Shown piece after piece: positions 39,892 to 48,373 of a stretch of DNA of 64,000 nucleotides. Below the pieces are notes generated by a model. That model had not been told where the DNA came from and searched no databases. It saw only the letters and a program-made list of their open reading frames with translations. Origin of the DNA: RPQJ01 sp963732375 (GTDB lineage: Bacteria > Pseudomonadota > Gammaproteobacteria > Steroidobacterales > Steroidobacteraceae); assembly GCA_963732375.1 (NCBI GenBank), contig CAVSZE010000015.1:62001-126000 (forward strand). The letters run 5' to 3'. Each line of letters starts with the position of its first letter. The first letter of the stretch is position 1. A program made the position numbers and the translations under genes.

Positions 39892-40619
39892 TCGGCCGCC
39901 TTTTTCTGGAAGAAGCCGAGCACCTCCGGGTGCGTGAGCACCAGGAAGTCATCCCGCTCGATGCCGTCAGCAATTGCCGACGCCGCCTGCTCCACCGTCA
40001 GCACGCCTGGAATCTCGCCGGCGCCCGTGCCTTCGTCCAGACCCGTCATGGCGGTGGCGACGTATTGCGGGCAGACGACCGAGACTCCGATCCCGCGGTC
40101 CCCGTAGGTGATCGAGAGTGACTCCGCGAGCGCCACGGCTCCGTGCTTGGTCACGCTGTAAGCAGTGTCGCCTGCCTGGCTCAGTAGCCCCGCCGCCGAC
40201 GCCACGCTGACCAGGTGACCGGAACCACGCGCGAGCATGCCGGGCAGCACGGCCCTGCACGCGTGCACGTGCGCCATGACATGCACCGACCACATGCGCT
40301 GCCACTCGGAATCGGTCTCCGACAACGCATCGTCCAGGTCCAGCGCCTGGACACCCAGGCCCGCATTCGACACCAGGATGTCGACCCGCCCGAATCGTTC
40401 GACGGTGGCATCGACCAGCACGCGCACGGCGCCGGCATCCGACACGTCGCACTGCATACCGAGCCCACCGAGTTCTCGTGCAGTAGCCTCCGCGAGTCCA
40501 CCGTCGAGGTCCCCGATCGCGACCCCCGCGGCGCCACGATTCAGGAATTCACGACACAGCGCCCGCCCGATGCCACGTCCCGCACCGGTGACCAGCGCGA
40601 CCTGTCCACGAATCTTCAT
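39813..40619 (-). CDS. Short-chain dehydrogenase/reductase
   Basis: A 268-residue classical SDR. The cofactor motif is TGAGRGIG at residues 11-18, NNAG-type SNAG at about 85-88, and the catalytic triad is Ser141, Tyr154 and Lys158 (YSVTK). The acidic residue after strand 2 (GDLDGG) favours NAD. It is third in a coupled operon: its ATG overlaps the stop of the acyl-CoA dehydrogenase by 4 bp (ATGA). With the kinase-like and dehydrogenase genes upstream, the set matches LvaA/LvaC/LvaD in content, in which the SDR would interconvert 4-oxo- and 4-hydroxyacyl-CoA. That role is inference. The 3' end overlaps the convergent WS/DGAT gene. Confidence 0.9.
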   Translation of the reverse strand: MKIRGQVALVTGAGRGIGRALCREFLNRGAAGVAIGDLDGGLAEATARELGGLGMQCDVSDAGAVRVLVDATVERFGRVDILVSNAGLGVQALDLDDALSETDSEWQRMWSVHVMAHVHACRAVLPGMLARGSGHLVSVASAAGLLSQAGDTAYSVTKHGAVALAESLSITYGDRGIGVSVVCPQYVATAMTGLDEGTGAGEIPGVLTVEQAASAIADGIERDDFLVLTHPEVLGFFQKKAADYGRWLAGMRRVREGLRGGGFLKVKS

Positions 40620-41845
40620 GCCGAGGGAGTGAGGTACTGGCCAAGTTCCATCTTGGCGATCTGGTTGCGATGCACTTCGTCGGGGCCATCCGCAATGCGC
40701 AGCGTGCGCGAATTCGCATACAGCCAGCCGAGCCCGAAGTCGTCCGACACGCCGGCGCCGCCGAACAGCTGTATGGCCTGGTCGATGACTTCGCAGGCGA
40801 CATTCGGTGCGACGACCTTGATCATCGCGATCTCCTTCTGCGCAGCCTTGTTGCCGGCCTTGTCCATTTTCCAGGCCGCATGCAGCACCAGGAAGCGCGC
40901 CTGGTCGATCTTCATGCGCGCATCGGCGATGCGTTCGCGCCAGACGCCCTGCTCCGCCAGCCGTTTGTGGAATGCCACGCGCTCGAGCGAGCGTTTGCAC
41001 ATGGCCTCCAGCGCACGCTCCGCCGTGCCGATCAGCCGCATGCAGTGATGGATGCGGCCGGGGCCGAGCCGCCCCTGCGCAATTTCGAATCCGCGGCCCT
41101 CGCCGAGCAGAAGGTTCGCGACCGGCACGCGCACGTCCTTGAAGTCGACTTCCGAGTGCCCGTGCGGCGCGTCGTCATAGCCGAACACCGGTACCTGTCG
41201 CACAACTCGCACGCCCGGAGCATCCATCGGCACCAGGATCATGGACTGCTGGCGATGGCGATTCTCATTCTGCGGATCGGTCTTGCCCATGAAGATCAGG
41301 ATCTTGCAACGCGGGTCGCCGGCGCCCGAGGTCCACCACTTGCGACCGTTGATCACGTATTGGTCGCCGTCGCGTTCGATGCGGGCCGCGATGTTGGTCG
41401 CGTCCGAGGAGGCAACCGCCGGCTCGGTCATCGCGAAGCCGGAGCGTATTTCGCCTTCAAGCAGCGGCGTGAGCCACTGCCGCTTCTGCTCCTCGTTGCC
41501 GTAGCGAACCAGCACCTCCATGTTGCCGGTGTCGGGCGCCGAGCAGTTGAACGGCTCGGGGCCGATGTGCGAGCGGCCCATGATCTCGCAGAGCGGCGCG
41601 TACTCGAGGTTGGTCAGGCCGGCTCCAAAGTCCGACTCCGGCAGCCAGAGGTTCCAGAGTCCGGCTGCACGGGCCTTCTTCTTGAGTTCCTCGACGACCA
41701 GGGTTGGCACCCAGGCGTTGCCCTTGCGCCGGTTCTGCTCGATCTCGGCGTGGAAGCGACCCTCGCTGGGGTATACGTGCTCGTCCATGAACGCGGTCAC
41801 GCGTCGCTGGAGATCCTGCACCTTCGGGGAATATTGGAAGTCCAT
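40616..41845 (-). CDS. Acyl-CoA dehydrogenase (ACAD10/11-like)
   Basis: A 409-residue FAD-dependent acyl-CoA dehydrogenase. It starts at ATG 41845 with GAGGAG about eight bases upstream. Landmarks: NCSAPDTGNMEVLVRYGNEEQKRQWL, FAMTEPAVASSDATNIAARIERDGDQYVINGRKWWTSGAGD (flavin and CoA binding), GRLGPGRIHHCMRLIGTAERAL, and the C-terminal QLFGGAGVSDDFGLGWLYANSRTLRIADGPDEVHRNQIA. The GPDEVHR-type ending and the N-terminus are those of the branch that includes ACAD10/11 and LvaC rather than straight-chain enzymes. The phosphotransferase-like gene ends 10 bp upstream, reproducing as separate genes the two domains fused in mammalian ACAD10/11. Confidence 0.92.
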   Translation of the reverse strand: MDFQYSPKVQDLQRRVTAFMDEHVYPSEGRFHAEIEQNRRKGNAWVPTLVVEELKKKARAAGLWNLWLPESDFGAGLTNLEYAPLCEIMGRSHIGPEPFNCSAPDTGNMEVLVRYGNEEQKRQWLTPLLEGEIRSGFAMTEPAVASSDATNIAARIERDGDQYVINGRKWWTSGAGDPRCKILIFMGKTDPQNENRHRQQSMILVPMDAPGVRVVRQVPVFGYDDAPHGHSEVDFKDVRVPVANLLLGEGRGFEIAQGRLGPGRIHHCMRLIGTAERALEAMCKRSLERVAFHKRLAEQGVWRERIADARMKIDQARFLVLHAAWKMDKAGNKAAQKEIAMIKVVAPNVACEVIDQAIQLFGGAGVSDDFGLGWLYANSRTLRIADGPDEVHRNQIAKMELGQYLTPSA

Positions 41846-41855
41846 CGTCGTCTCC

Positions 41856-42920
41856 TCAGGAAAGTTTAAGCCGCTCGACCTGGCTCCACGCCAGCTCCGC
41901 CAGCGGGCGCGCCTTGCGCCCAGTCTGCAGCGCCTCGGCACTCGAGGCATTGCCCTGCAGCGCACGCGCCATCACACCCTGCGCGATTGCGGCAATCCGG
42001 AACATGTTGTACGCCATGTAGTACTCCCAGTCGCGCTCGGCAATACCCTCGCGGCCGGTACGCCGGCAGTACGCGGCAACGTAGGCGCGCTCGTCCGGTA
42101 TGCCCATTGCCTCGAAGTCGAGGCCTGCCAGCCCGCGAAACATGCCCGGTGGAATTCGCCAGGCCATGCAGTGATAGGCGAAGTCCGCGAGCGGATGGCC
42201 GAGCGTCGACAGTTCCCAGTCGATCACGGCCCGGATGCGCGGTTCGACGGGGTCGAAGATCACGTTGTCGATGCGGTAGTCGCCATGCACGATCCGCGTC
42301 TCGTCACCCGCGGGAATGTTCCCGGGCAGCCAGGCGATCAGCTTGTCCATCGCCTCGATCGTCTCGGTTTCCGATGCCTGGTACTGCCTGCTCCAGCGCG
42401 CCACCTGGCGGGCGATGTACTCGCCTGTCTTGCCGAAACTGCCGAGGCCGATCGCGGCCGGATCGACGGAGTGAAGCGCGGAAATGACGCTGTTCATCTC
42501 ATCGTGGATGGACATGCGCTCCGCCGGGTCGAGCCCTGGCAGCGCCGGGTCCCAGAGCACGCGCCCGGTGACGTACTCCATGACGTAGAAGGTGGTTCCG
42601 ATGACCGCTTCGTCCTCGCAGAGCGCCAGCGCCCGGGCTACCGGCACACCGGTACCTGCCAGTGCCTCGATCACCCGGAATTCGCGATCTACCGCATGCG
42701 CCGACGGCAGCAGCTTGCCTGGCGGCTTGCGGCGCAGCACGTAGCGCTGTTCGCCGGCACTCAGCAGGTAGGTCGGATTCGACTGGCCGCCCTTGAACTG
42801 CGCGACCTCGAGGGAGCCCGAGAGCGGCGCGACGTTCGCCTCGAGCCAGGTGGCCAGCCGTGCGGTATCGAACTCGTGCTGCGGAGCCACGGGTCGCGTG
42901 CCTGGAACCAGATCACTCAT
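41856..42920 (-). CDS. Aminoglycoside-phosphotransferase-fold kinase (ACAD10/11 N-domain / LvaA-like)
   Basis: A 354-residue kinase of the APH/choline-kinase fold. The catalytic loop is His212-Gly213-Asp214-Tyr-Arg-Ile-Asp-Asn219, the metal aspartate is Asp234 in AVIDWELSTLGHP, and the N-lobe has FKGGQSNPTYLL and the lysine-bearing YVLRRKPPGKLLPSAHAVDREFRV. Those strings match the phosphotransferase next to acyl-CoA dehydrogenases in bacteria and the N-terminal domain of ACAD10/11, not antibiotic-resistance kinases. In the lva system the homologue phosphorylates the 4-hydroxyl of a 4-hydroxyacyl-CoA so the dehydrogenase can remove it. It is first in the operon kinase-dehydrogenase-SDR. A LysR gene is divergent, 232 bp away. 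Confidence 0.9.
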   Translation of the reverse strand: MSDLVPGTRPVAPQHEFDTARLATWLEANVAPLSGSLEVAQFKGGQSNPTYLLSAGEQRYVLRRKPPGKLLPSAHAVDREFRVIEALAGTGVPVARALALCEDEAVIGTTFYVMEYVTGRVLWDPALPGLDPAERMSIHDEMNSVISALHSVDPAAIGLGSFGKTGEYIARQVARWSRQYQASETETIEAMDKLIAWLPGNIPAGDETRIVHGDYRIDNVIFDPVEPRIRAVIDWELSTLGHPLADFAYHCMAWRIPPGMFRGLAGLDFEAMGIPDERAYVAAYCRRTGREGIAERDWEYYMAYNMFRIAAIAQGVMARALQGNASSAEALQTGRKARPLAELAWSQVERLKLS

Positions 42921-43152
42921 TGCGCGTTCCTCGCGGCGGCGGGTCTTTGCGTCGTCACTTCCGGTTCCTTGCGCGGGTACGGCCTATAACCGCCGGTCGC
43001 GCCTGACGATGAGTCTAGAAGGCATGGGCAGGCATGATACCGGCTGCACGCGCCCGCCGAGAGGCCGTAAAGTGCGTGGGCCGGAACCCAGCCCGACGGC
43101 ACGGGATGGGTGTACCTTGGATCGGCGTTTCTGCTAGCGTCTGGAGAATATT

Positions 43153-44199
43153 GTGAAGACTCCCAGCCTGCTCGACATCGTCAAGCTCCTGCCTGCCCGC
43201 GACATCACGCGCGCCGCCAAGGCCCTCGGCTTGTCGCCGGACACCCTGCTGAAGCGCGTCGGGTCGCTGGAGTCCGTGGTCGGCACCAAGCTGATGGATA
43301 CCGCCGCGAAGGCGCTCAAGCCCGGCGAGGCCGGCCGCCTGATGATCGATCACGCGAGCCGGATATTCACCCAGGCACGCGATTTCACCCGCGACCTCGA
43401 GGAACTGGCGGGCCTGCAAGCGCCCGAGATCGTGTTCGGCACGGACATGTTTGCCGCGGAACTGCCGCTCGGAATTGCCCTGGGTCGCATGGCGACCGCC
43501 AATTCCCGCCTGCGGGTGCACACGGTGACCGCCGACTTCGACGAACTCGCCAGGTCCGTGATGGCAGGCAAGATCGAGTTTGCCATTGCAGACACAACCG
43601 CCGCCGAGCGTCACCCGACCAGGCTCGCCATCGAGCCGGTGGCGGAACACCGCGTGTTCTTCTTCACCCGCCCGGGACACCCGCTGACGGCCGCCCGCGA
43701 GCACTCGCTCGAGACACTGCTGGTTTTCCCGCTCGCTGCCTCGCGTGTCCCGCACCGAATCGCCATGCACATCGGTCGTTCCATGCCGACGGCGAAGGTC
43801 GAGCGCGAGACGGGCGACCTGACGCCCAGCCTGATGCTCGACTGCTTCTCGACGGTGAAGGCCGCGGTGCTTTCCGGGGACGCGATCGGCCTCGCGCCGC
43901 TCACCGCGATCGAGACGGAGCTGCGAACCGGGAAGGTCGCGCTGGTGCCGTTCGACGCGCCGTGGCTGCACCTGAGCTACGGGCTCTTCTATCCACGCAA
44001 GCGCACGCTGTCGCGCGCGGCGCAGCTGTTCGTAACGCAGTTGCGCCAGGTCGAAACCGACATCCAGACGCGTGAACACAAGGCGCTGGCACGAATGGAC
44101 CTGAAACGGCGGCCGGCACGCAAGACTGCGAAATCGCGCTCGACCAGTTCCCCTGCGGCGACGAAGCGGCGGCGCGTGCAGCCGAGGGGCCGCAAGTGA
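43153..44199 (+). CDS. LysR-type transcriptional regulator
   Basis: A 348-residue LysR-family regulator. The N-terminal winged helix-turn-helix is recognisable in SLLDIVKLLPARDITRAAKALGLSPDTLLKRVGSLESVVGTKLM, followed by the linker helix and a two-lobed periplasmic-binding-like effector domain (EIVFGTDMFAAELPLGIALGR; AVLSGDAIGLAPLTAIETEL). The last 35 residues are Arg/Lys-rich, an unusual tail for the family. Start is GTG 43153 with GGAG seven bases upstream. By position it probably controls the divergent kinase-ACAD-SDR operon through the 232-bp gap, as LysR proteins commonly do. It also overlaps the following M64 peptidase gene by 4 bp (GTGA). Confidence 0.88.
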   Translation: MKTPSLLDIVKLLPARDITRAAKALGLSPDTLLKRVGSLESVVGTKLMDTAAKALKPGEAGRLMIDHASRIFTQARDFTRDLEELAGLQAPEIVFGTDMFAAELPLGIALGRMATANSRLRVHTVTADFDELARSVMAGKIEFAIADTTAAERHPTRLAIEPVAEHRVFFFTRPGHPLTAAREHSLETLLVFPLAASRVPHRIAMHIGRSMPTAKVERETGDLTPSLMLDCFSTVKAAVLSGDAIGLAPLTAIETELRTGKVALVPFDAPWLHLSYGLFYPRKRTLSRAAQLFVTQLRQVETDIQTREHKALARMDLKRRPARKTAKSRSTSSPAATKRRRVQPRGRK

Positions 44200-45620
44200 G
44201 CCGGCGCGCGGCGCTGGTCCTCGCGGCGGCCGCGCTGACCGCGGCTGTAACGCCCGTTGTGGCAGCGGACCAGCCCGCGACGATGCGCGTCGACTATTTC
44301 CACACCGGTGGCCAGGGCGCCGAGATCTATTCCGTGGACCGGATTGTCATCGAACCGTTGCCCTGGCCAGGCAGCCTCGCACGCACCGTGGACGACACCA
44401 ATCTCGGCACCTATCGTTTCGAGGTCCGGGACGCCGCGGGCAAGCTGCTTTATTCGCGCGGCTTCGACTCGATCTACGCCGAGTGGGCGACGACGGCCGA
44501 GGCCAGCACGACGCACCGCACGTTCGAGGACTCGCTGCGATTCCCCGCACCTGTCGGCCCGGTGACGATCACGCTGCAGCAGCGCAATGCAGAACAGGTC
44601 TTCGCGACCGTCTGGCAACTGGCGATCGACCCGGCGGACCCGTTCATCGACCGCGCGCCTCCGCCGAAGCAGCAGGTGCTTGAGATCGAGCACAACGGCG
44701 CGCCGCCCGACAAGGTGGACGTGCTGCTGGTCGGCGACGGCTATACCGCGGCCGAGTGCGAGAAGAAATTCCACCCTGACGCCGAGCGACTGGTTGCGGC
44801 GCTGTTCCGCCACGAGCCGTTCAAGTCGCGGCGCAAGGACTTCAACGTCTGGGGCCTGTGTCCGCCGGCGGCGGAATCGGGTATTTCGCGGCCATCCACT
44901 GGCATCTACCGCCGCACACCGGTCGGCGCGACCTACGACGCGTTCGGCTCGGAGCGCTATGTGCTCACGTTCGACGATCGCGCCCTGCGTGACGTGGCGG
45001 CATGGGCACCCTATGAATTCCTGACCATCCTGGCGAACGGCGAGACCTACGGCGGCGGCGGAATCTTCGGCGACATGTCCACGGTTGCGGTGGACAGCGA
45101 CTGGGCCGACTACGTCTTCGTGCACGAGTTCGGACATCACTTCGCCGCGCTGGCCGACGAGTACTACACCTCGCCCGTGGCCTACGAGCCGGCGACCAGA
45201 ATCGTCGAGCCATGGCAGCCGAATGTGACCGCGATGCTCGATATCGACCGGCTGAAGTGGCGAGCACTCGTGGCGAAGGACACGCCGCTTCCAACTCCGT
45301 GGCCCAAACAGGAATTCGAAGACCACCAGCGCGACTTCCAGGCGCGCCGCAAGCAGATTCGCGCCGAGGGGCGCCCGGAAAGCGAGATGTCGGCGCTGTT
45401 CCGCGAGGAACAGGCATACACGACGCGCCTGCTCGGAGCGGCCCGCTACGCGGACCTGACCGGTGCGTTCCAGGGCGCGAATTACGACGCACGCGCCTAC
45501 TACCGGCCGCAGATCGACTGCGTGATGTTCACGCGCGACGAGGTACCGTTCTGCAGCGTATGCAGGAGCGCGCTGGACAGGGTGATCGACATGTACGCCG
45601 GACCGACGGACGGTAAATGA
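44196..45620 (+). CDS. Exported M64 family metallopeptidase
   Basis: A 474-residue zinc peptidase of the M64 (IgA-peptidase-like) family. A signal peptide (ALVLAAAALTAAVTPVVAAD) directs it to the periplasm or outside. The zinc motif is HEFGHH from residue 310, in the family context VFVHEFGHHFAALADEYY. The start of the peptidase domain has DVLLVGDGYTAAE, and paired cysteines occur near the end (IDCVMF, PFCSVCRSALDR). The N-terminal part (MRVDYFHTGGQGAEIYSVDRI) is the usual M64 N-domain. The substrate is unknown; the clostridial member cleaves IgA. The GTG start overlaps the LysR stop by 4 bp, an unusual coupling of regulator and exported protease. Confidence 0.9.
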   Translation: MSRRAALVLAAAALTAAVTPVVAADQPATMRVDYFHTGGQGAEIYSVDRIVIEPLPWPGSLARTVDDTNLGTYRFEVRDAAGKLLYSRGFDSIYAEWATTAEASTTHRTFEDSLRFPAPVGPVTITLQQRNAEQVFATVWQLAIDPADPFIDRAPPPKQQVLEIEHNGAPPDKVDVLLVGDGYTAAECEKKFHPDAERLVAALFRHEPFKSRRKDFNVWGLCPPAAESGISRPSTGIYRRTPVGATYDAFGSERYVLTFDDRALRDVAAWAPYEFLTILANGETYGGGGIFGDMSTVAVDSDWADYVFVHEFGHHFAALADEYYTSPVAYEPATRIVEPWQPNVTAMLDIDRLKWRALVAKDTPLPTPWPKQEFEDHQRDFQARRKQIRAEGRPESEMSALFREEQAYTTRLLGAARYADLTGAFQGANYDARAYYRPQIDCVMFTRDEVPFCSVCRSALDRVIDMYAGPTDGK

Positions 45621-45652
45621 GGAGCGCGCCGCGTGCTGACGCAGTTTCCTTC

Positions 45653-45670
45653 CGAAAATACGTATTTTCG
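45653..45670. promoter_or_regulatory. Perfect 18-bp palindrome upstream of the CHRD gene
   Basis: CGAAAATACGTATTTTCG, a perfect palindrome with no spacer, A/T-rich in a G/C-rich setting, 33 bp after the peptidase stop and 90 bp before the CHRD gene. It could be an operator or the stem of a weak terminator; no T-run follows on either strand, so an operator is more likely. Confidence 0.5.
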
Positions 45671-45759
45671 TTTGCACTGTCAGAGCCTATTCCGGGTGCA
45701 CGTGCCGAAGGATCGCGATCCGTCCGGCCAATTCATGTAGCCTTTTCGAGGTCCTGAAC

Positions 45760-46287
45760 ATGCCGATGACAAGACGTACCTGGGTAGCCATGGCGGCCGC
45801 CGCACTCACCCTCGCCGCAATGCCTGCCGTCGCCGAGGAACTGCGTTTTGAGGCAACGCTGACCGGCGCAGCGCAGTTGCCTGAGCCAACCAAGTCAAAG
45901 GCCACCGGCGAGTTGAAACTCACGGTGCACGACGGCGAAAAGAAAATTTCCTACACGCTTACCGTGACGGACCTGCAGAACGCATACAGTTCCGAACTCC
46001 ACCTCGGCGGCCCCGCCACCAACGGCCCCGGCGTCGTGAAGCTCTTCCCCGCCCGTGGCGCGACGGTGAAAAAGGGACCGTTCACCGGCGTGCTGGCCGA
46101 AGGCACCATCACCGCGGCGGACCTGACCGGACCGATGCTGGGTTCTTCGCTGGCGGATCTGGTGTACGAACTGCGTGACGGCAAAGCCTACGTCAACATC
46201 CACACCAACGACGGCGCGAACCCGCAAAACCCCGGGCCGGGCAACTATCGCATCGGCGAGATCCGCGGCCAGATCGAGATGAAGTGA
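45760..46287 (+). CDS. Exported CHRD domain protein
   Basis: A 175-residue secreted protein consisting of a signal peptide (MAAAALTLAAMPAVAEE) and one CHRD (chordin-type) domain. Typical strings are FEATLTGAAQLPEPTKSKATGELKLTV at the start, LHLGGPATNGPGVVKLF in the middle, and AYVNIHTNDGANPQNPGPGNYRIGEIRGQI at the end, the most conserved part of the family. Function in bacteria is unknown; the fold is thought to bind or display on the surface. ATG 45760 has GAGG eight bases upstream. Convergent with the amidohydrolase, 15 bp apart. Confidence 0.9.
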   Translation: MPMTRRTWVAMAAAALTLAAMPAVAEELRFEATLTGAAQLPEPTKSKATGELKLTVHDGEKKISYTLTVTDLQNAYSSELHLGGPATNGPGVVKLFPARGATVKKGPFTGVLAEGTITAADLTGPMLGSSLADLVYELRDGKAYVNIHTNDGANPQNPGPGNYRIGEIRGQIEMK

Positions 46288-46302
46288 GTCGCTGCCGGGC
46301 GA

Positions 46303-47115
46303 CTAGAGCCTGAACACACGGGCGGCGTTTCCGGACAGGAACGCCGCCTGCGTCTTTTTATCGAGGCCAAGTTCGCCGAGGCCCTCGAGTGCCTTGGCAG
46401 GCGGGATCATCGGCCAGTTCGAGCCGAACATCACCTTGTCCCGGCCGTGGGCCTTGAGATACGCGACCAGCGCTGGCGGATAACGCCGCACCGTATACGC
46501 CGACGTGTCGATGTATACGTTCCGGTGCTTGGTAGCCACGGCGATCATCTCCTCGGTCCACGGATAGCCGATGTGCCCGCAGACGATGACCAGTTCCGGA
46601 AAATCGATCGCCACCTGGTCGATGTACGGAATCGGGCGGCCCACCTCGGACGGCATCAGCGGGCCGGTGTGGCCGACCTGCGTGCAGAACGGCACGCCGA
46701 GCTCGCAGCACTCGCTGTAGACGGGATAGAAGCGCGCGTGGGTGGGCGGCAGTTCCCACAGCCATGGCAGGACCCGGACGCCCTTGAAGCCGAGTTCGCG
46801 CACGCAGCGACGGACCTCGCGCACGGCATCCAAGGGCCGACGGATGTTCACCGAGCCGACACCGACCAGACGGTCGGGCGCCTGGCCCACGAATCCGGCG
46901 ACTTCGTCGTTCGAGATCAGCGAGCCCTGCGGTCCTTCCCATGCGCTGATCAGGCTTCTCGCGACCCCGGCCTCGTCCATGCTCGCTACGGTGAGTGCCA
47001 CGGGCCACTCAGAGACAGCACCCTGCTCCGCGCGCGCCCAGCGCCGCAGCGATTCGAACATCGGTTGGTCAAGGTGACGTGCGGTCGGGTGCTGTGCCCA
47101 GGCGTCGATGATCAT
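46303..47115 (-). CDS. Amidohydrolase-related protein (Amidohydro_2) with altered first metal motif
   Basis: A 270-residue TIM-barrel protein of the amidohydrolase-2 group. Later family blocks are clear: GVGSVNIRRPLDAVREVRRCVRELGFKGVRVLPW, FCTQVGHTGPL (metal histidine), FPELVIVCGHIGYPWTEEMIAVA and MFGSNWPM with the usual barrel-end serine/asparagine in place of aspartate. The expected HxH after the first strand is not there; the N-terminus is IIDAWAQHPT. This could mean a changed metal site or a decarboxylase or lactonase relative. Start ATG 47115. It stands alone on the minus strand between two plus-strand exported-protein genes. Confidence 0.8.
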   Translation of the reverse strand: MIIDAWAQHPTARHLDQPMFESLRRWARAEQGAVSEWPVALTVASMDEAGVARSLISAWEGPQGSLISNDEVAGFVGQAPDRLVGVGSVNIRRPLDAVREVRRCVRELGFKGVRVLPWLWELPPTHARFYPVYSECCELGVPFCTQVGHTGPLMPSEVGRPIPYIDQVAIDFPELVIVCGHIGYPWTEEMIAVATKHRNVYIDTSAYTVRRYPPALVAYLKAHGRDKVMFGSNWPMIPPAKALEGLGELGLDKKTQAAFLSGNAARVFRL

Positions 47116-47319
47116 GGCAGCGAACCTTCAGGATGAATCCGGACTAGACCACAATCGTAGTCCTGGACGAAGAAACTCGCATGACCCTGGACCGCGCATG
47201 CTCAACGAACCGGGCAGGCCCAGCGGTCCCGCCCCGCATCCGGGGAAGCCGCGATGCCCCTAACGTGCCAGTGGCCTAGACTCGGTCACCATCGCTGCCC
47301 CCGCCCGGAGCGGAACCAC

Positions 47320-48330
47320 GTGCCTGCCAGCTACAGCCACAGCCCCAGGATGCTTTCCAACAGCGGTGTTGTTGCCACTGCGCTGTGCACGCTCGCCGTG
47401 CTGGTCCCGGCAGCAGTGGCCGCCGAACCGCTGCTGACGCGCAACCAGAACCCGCTGGTGCTGCCTTACGGCCTGCCGAATCCCCTGCCGGCCCGGCTGC
47501 CGGCCGCGGATTCGGGGCGCGCAACGCTGGACATGAACTGGTCCAATTCTGCCAATGAAGACATTTCGGGCTCGCACAACTTCACCGTCGATGCCGAAAC
47601 CCAGGACGTTCGCCTTCGTCTGGAGTACGCGTTCGGCGCGAACTGGGCCGGGCTGGTCGAATTTCCGTGGCGCCACCTGAGCGGCGGCACGCTCGACGGC
47701 TTGATCGAGAACTGGCACGACCTGTTCGGGCTGTCGAACGGCGTGCGCGACCAGATGCCCAGGGACCGGCTGCTGATCGAATACCAACAGGGCGATCAGC
47801 TCCAGTTGCAGGTGAACGACAGTGCCTCGGGCATCGCCGACATGCCGGTCGCCCTCGGATACCAGCTCAAGGCAACCGATCGCAGCGCCCTCTCGAGCTG
47901 GCTCAGCGTTGACATCCCGGTCGGTGATTCCAACGACCTGCTAGGCAGCGGCGCGGTTGACGTCGCGTTGAGCGTAGCCGGCCAGACGCAGCTGGCGGAA
48001 CACTGGCAGGTCTTCGGTCAAATTGACGCGGTCTGGCTTGGCCAGGGCGACATTCTTCCCCAGTACCAGCAGAGCTTTGCGTGGGCCGGGCTCGGCGGCG
48101 TTTCATGGAACGCATGGCGCAGCCTCGACCTGACCGTGCAGTTCTATGCAAATTCGCGCATCTTCGACACTTCGATCAACGGCCTGTCGGGTGATGCAGT
48201 GGTGTTGAGCTACGGCGGCACCTGGCGAACCCCAGGCGGCTGGCGGTTCGACCTGGGCATGAACGAAGACATCGAGGTAAACGCATCCCCCGACGCCACG
48301 TTCTATTTCGCCGTACAGCATGGGTTTTGA
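47320..48330 (+). CDS. Outer-membrane beta-barrel protein (DUF3187-like)
   Basis: A 336-residue exported protein. From GTG 47320 (GGAG nine bases upstream) it has a signal peptide ending VPAAVAAEP, then the DUF3187-type opening LLTRNQNPLVLPYGLPNPLPARL and many alternating-residue beta strands (TQDVRLRLEYAFGANWAGLVEFPW; WRSLDLTVQFYANSRIFD), ending in aromatic Phe (YFAVQHGF), as outer-membrane barrels do. An ATG at 47350 is an alternative that would cut into the signal. Function is not known. A small membrane-protein gene follows after 43 bp. Confidence 0.8.
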   Translation: MPASYSHSPRMLSNSGVVATALCTLAVLVPAAVAAEPLLTRNQNPLVLPYGLPNPLPARLPAADSGRATLDMNWSNSANEDISGSHNFTVDAETQDVRLRLEYAFGANWAGLVEFPWRHLSGGTLDGLIENWHDLFGLSNGVRDQMPRDRLLIEYQQGDQLQLQVNDSASGIADMPVALGYQLKATDRSALSSWLSVDIPVGDSNDLLGSGAVDVALSVAGQTQLAEHWQVFGQIDAVWLGQGDILPQYQQSFAWAGLGGVSWNAWRSLDLTVQFYANSRIFDTSINGLSGDAVVLSYGGTWRTPGGWRFDLGMNEDIEVNASPDATFYFAVQHGF

Positions 48331-48373
48331 CTGATACGCTACGTCAGGCGTATTACCTGTCGGAGCTCGCACG

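Noticed and set aside
41856..42920. Aminoglycoside resistance phosphotransferase
   Set aside because: The APH fold is there, but the sequence strings and operon partner are those of the ACAD-associated kinases; nothing indicates antibiotic resistance.
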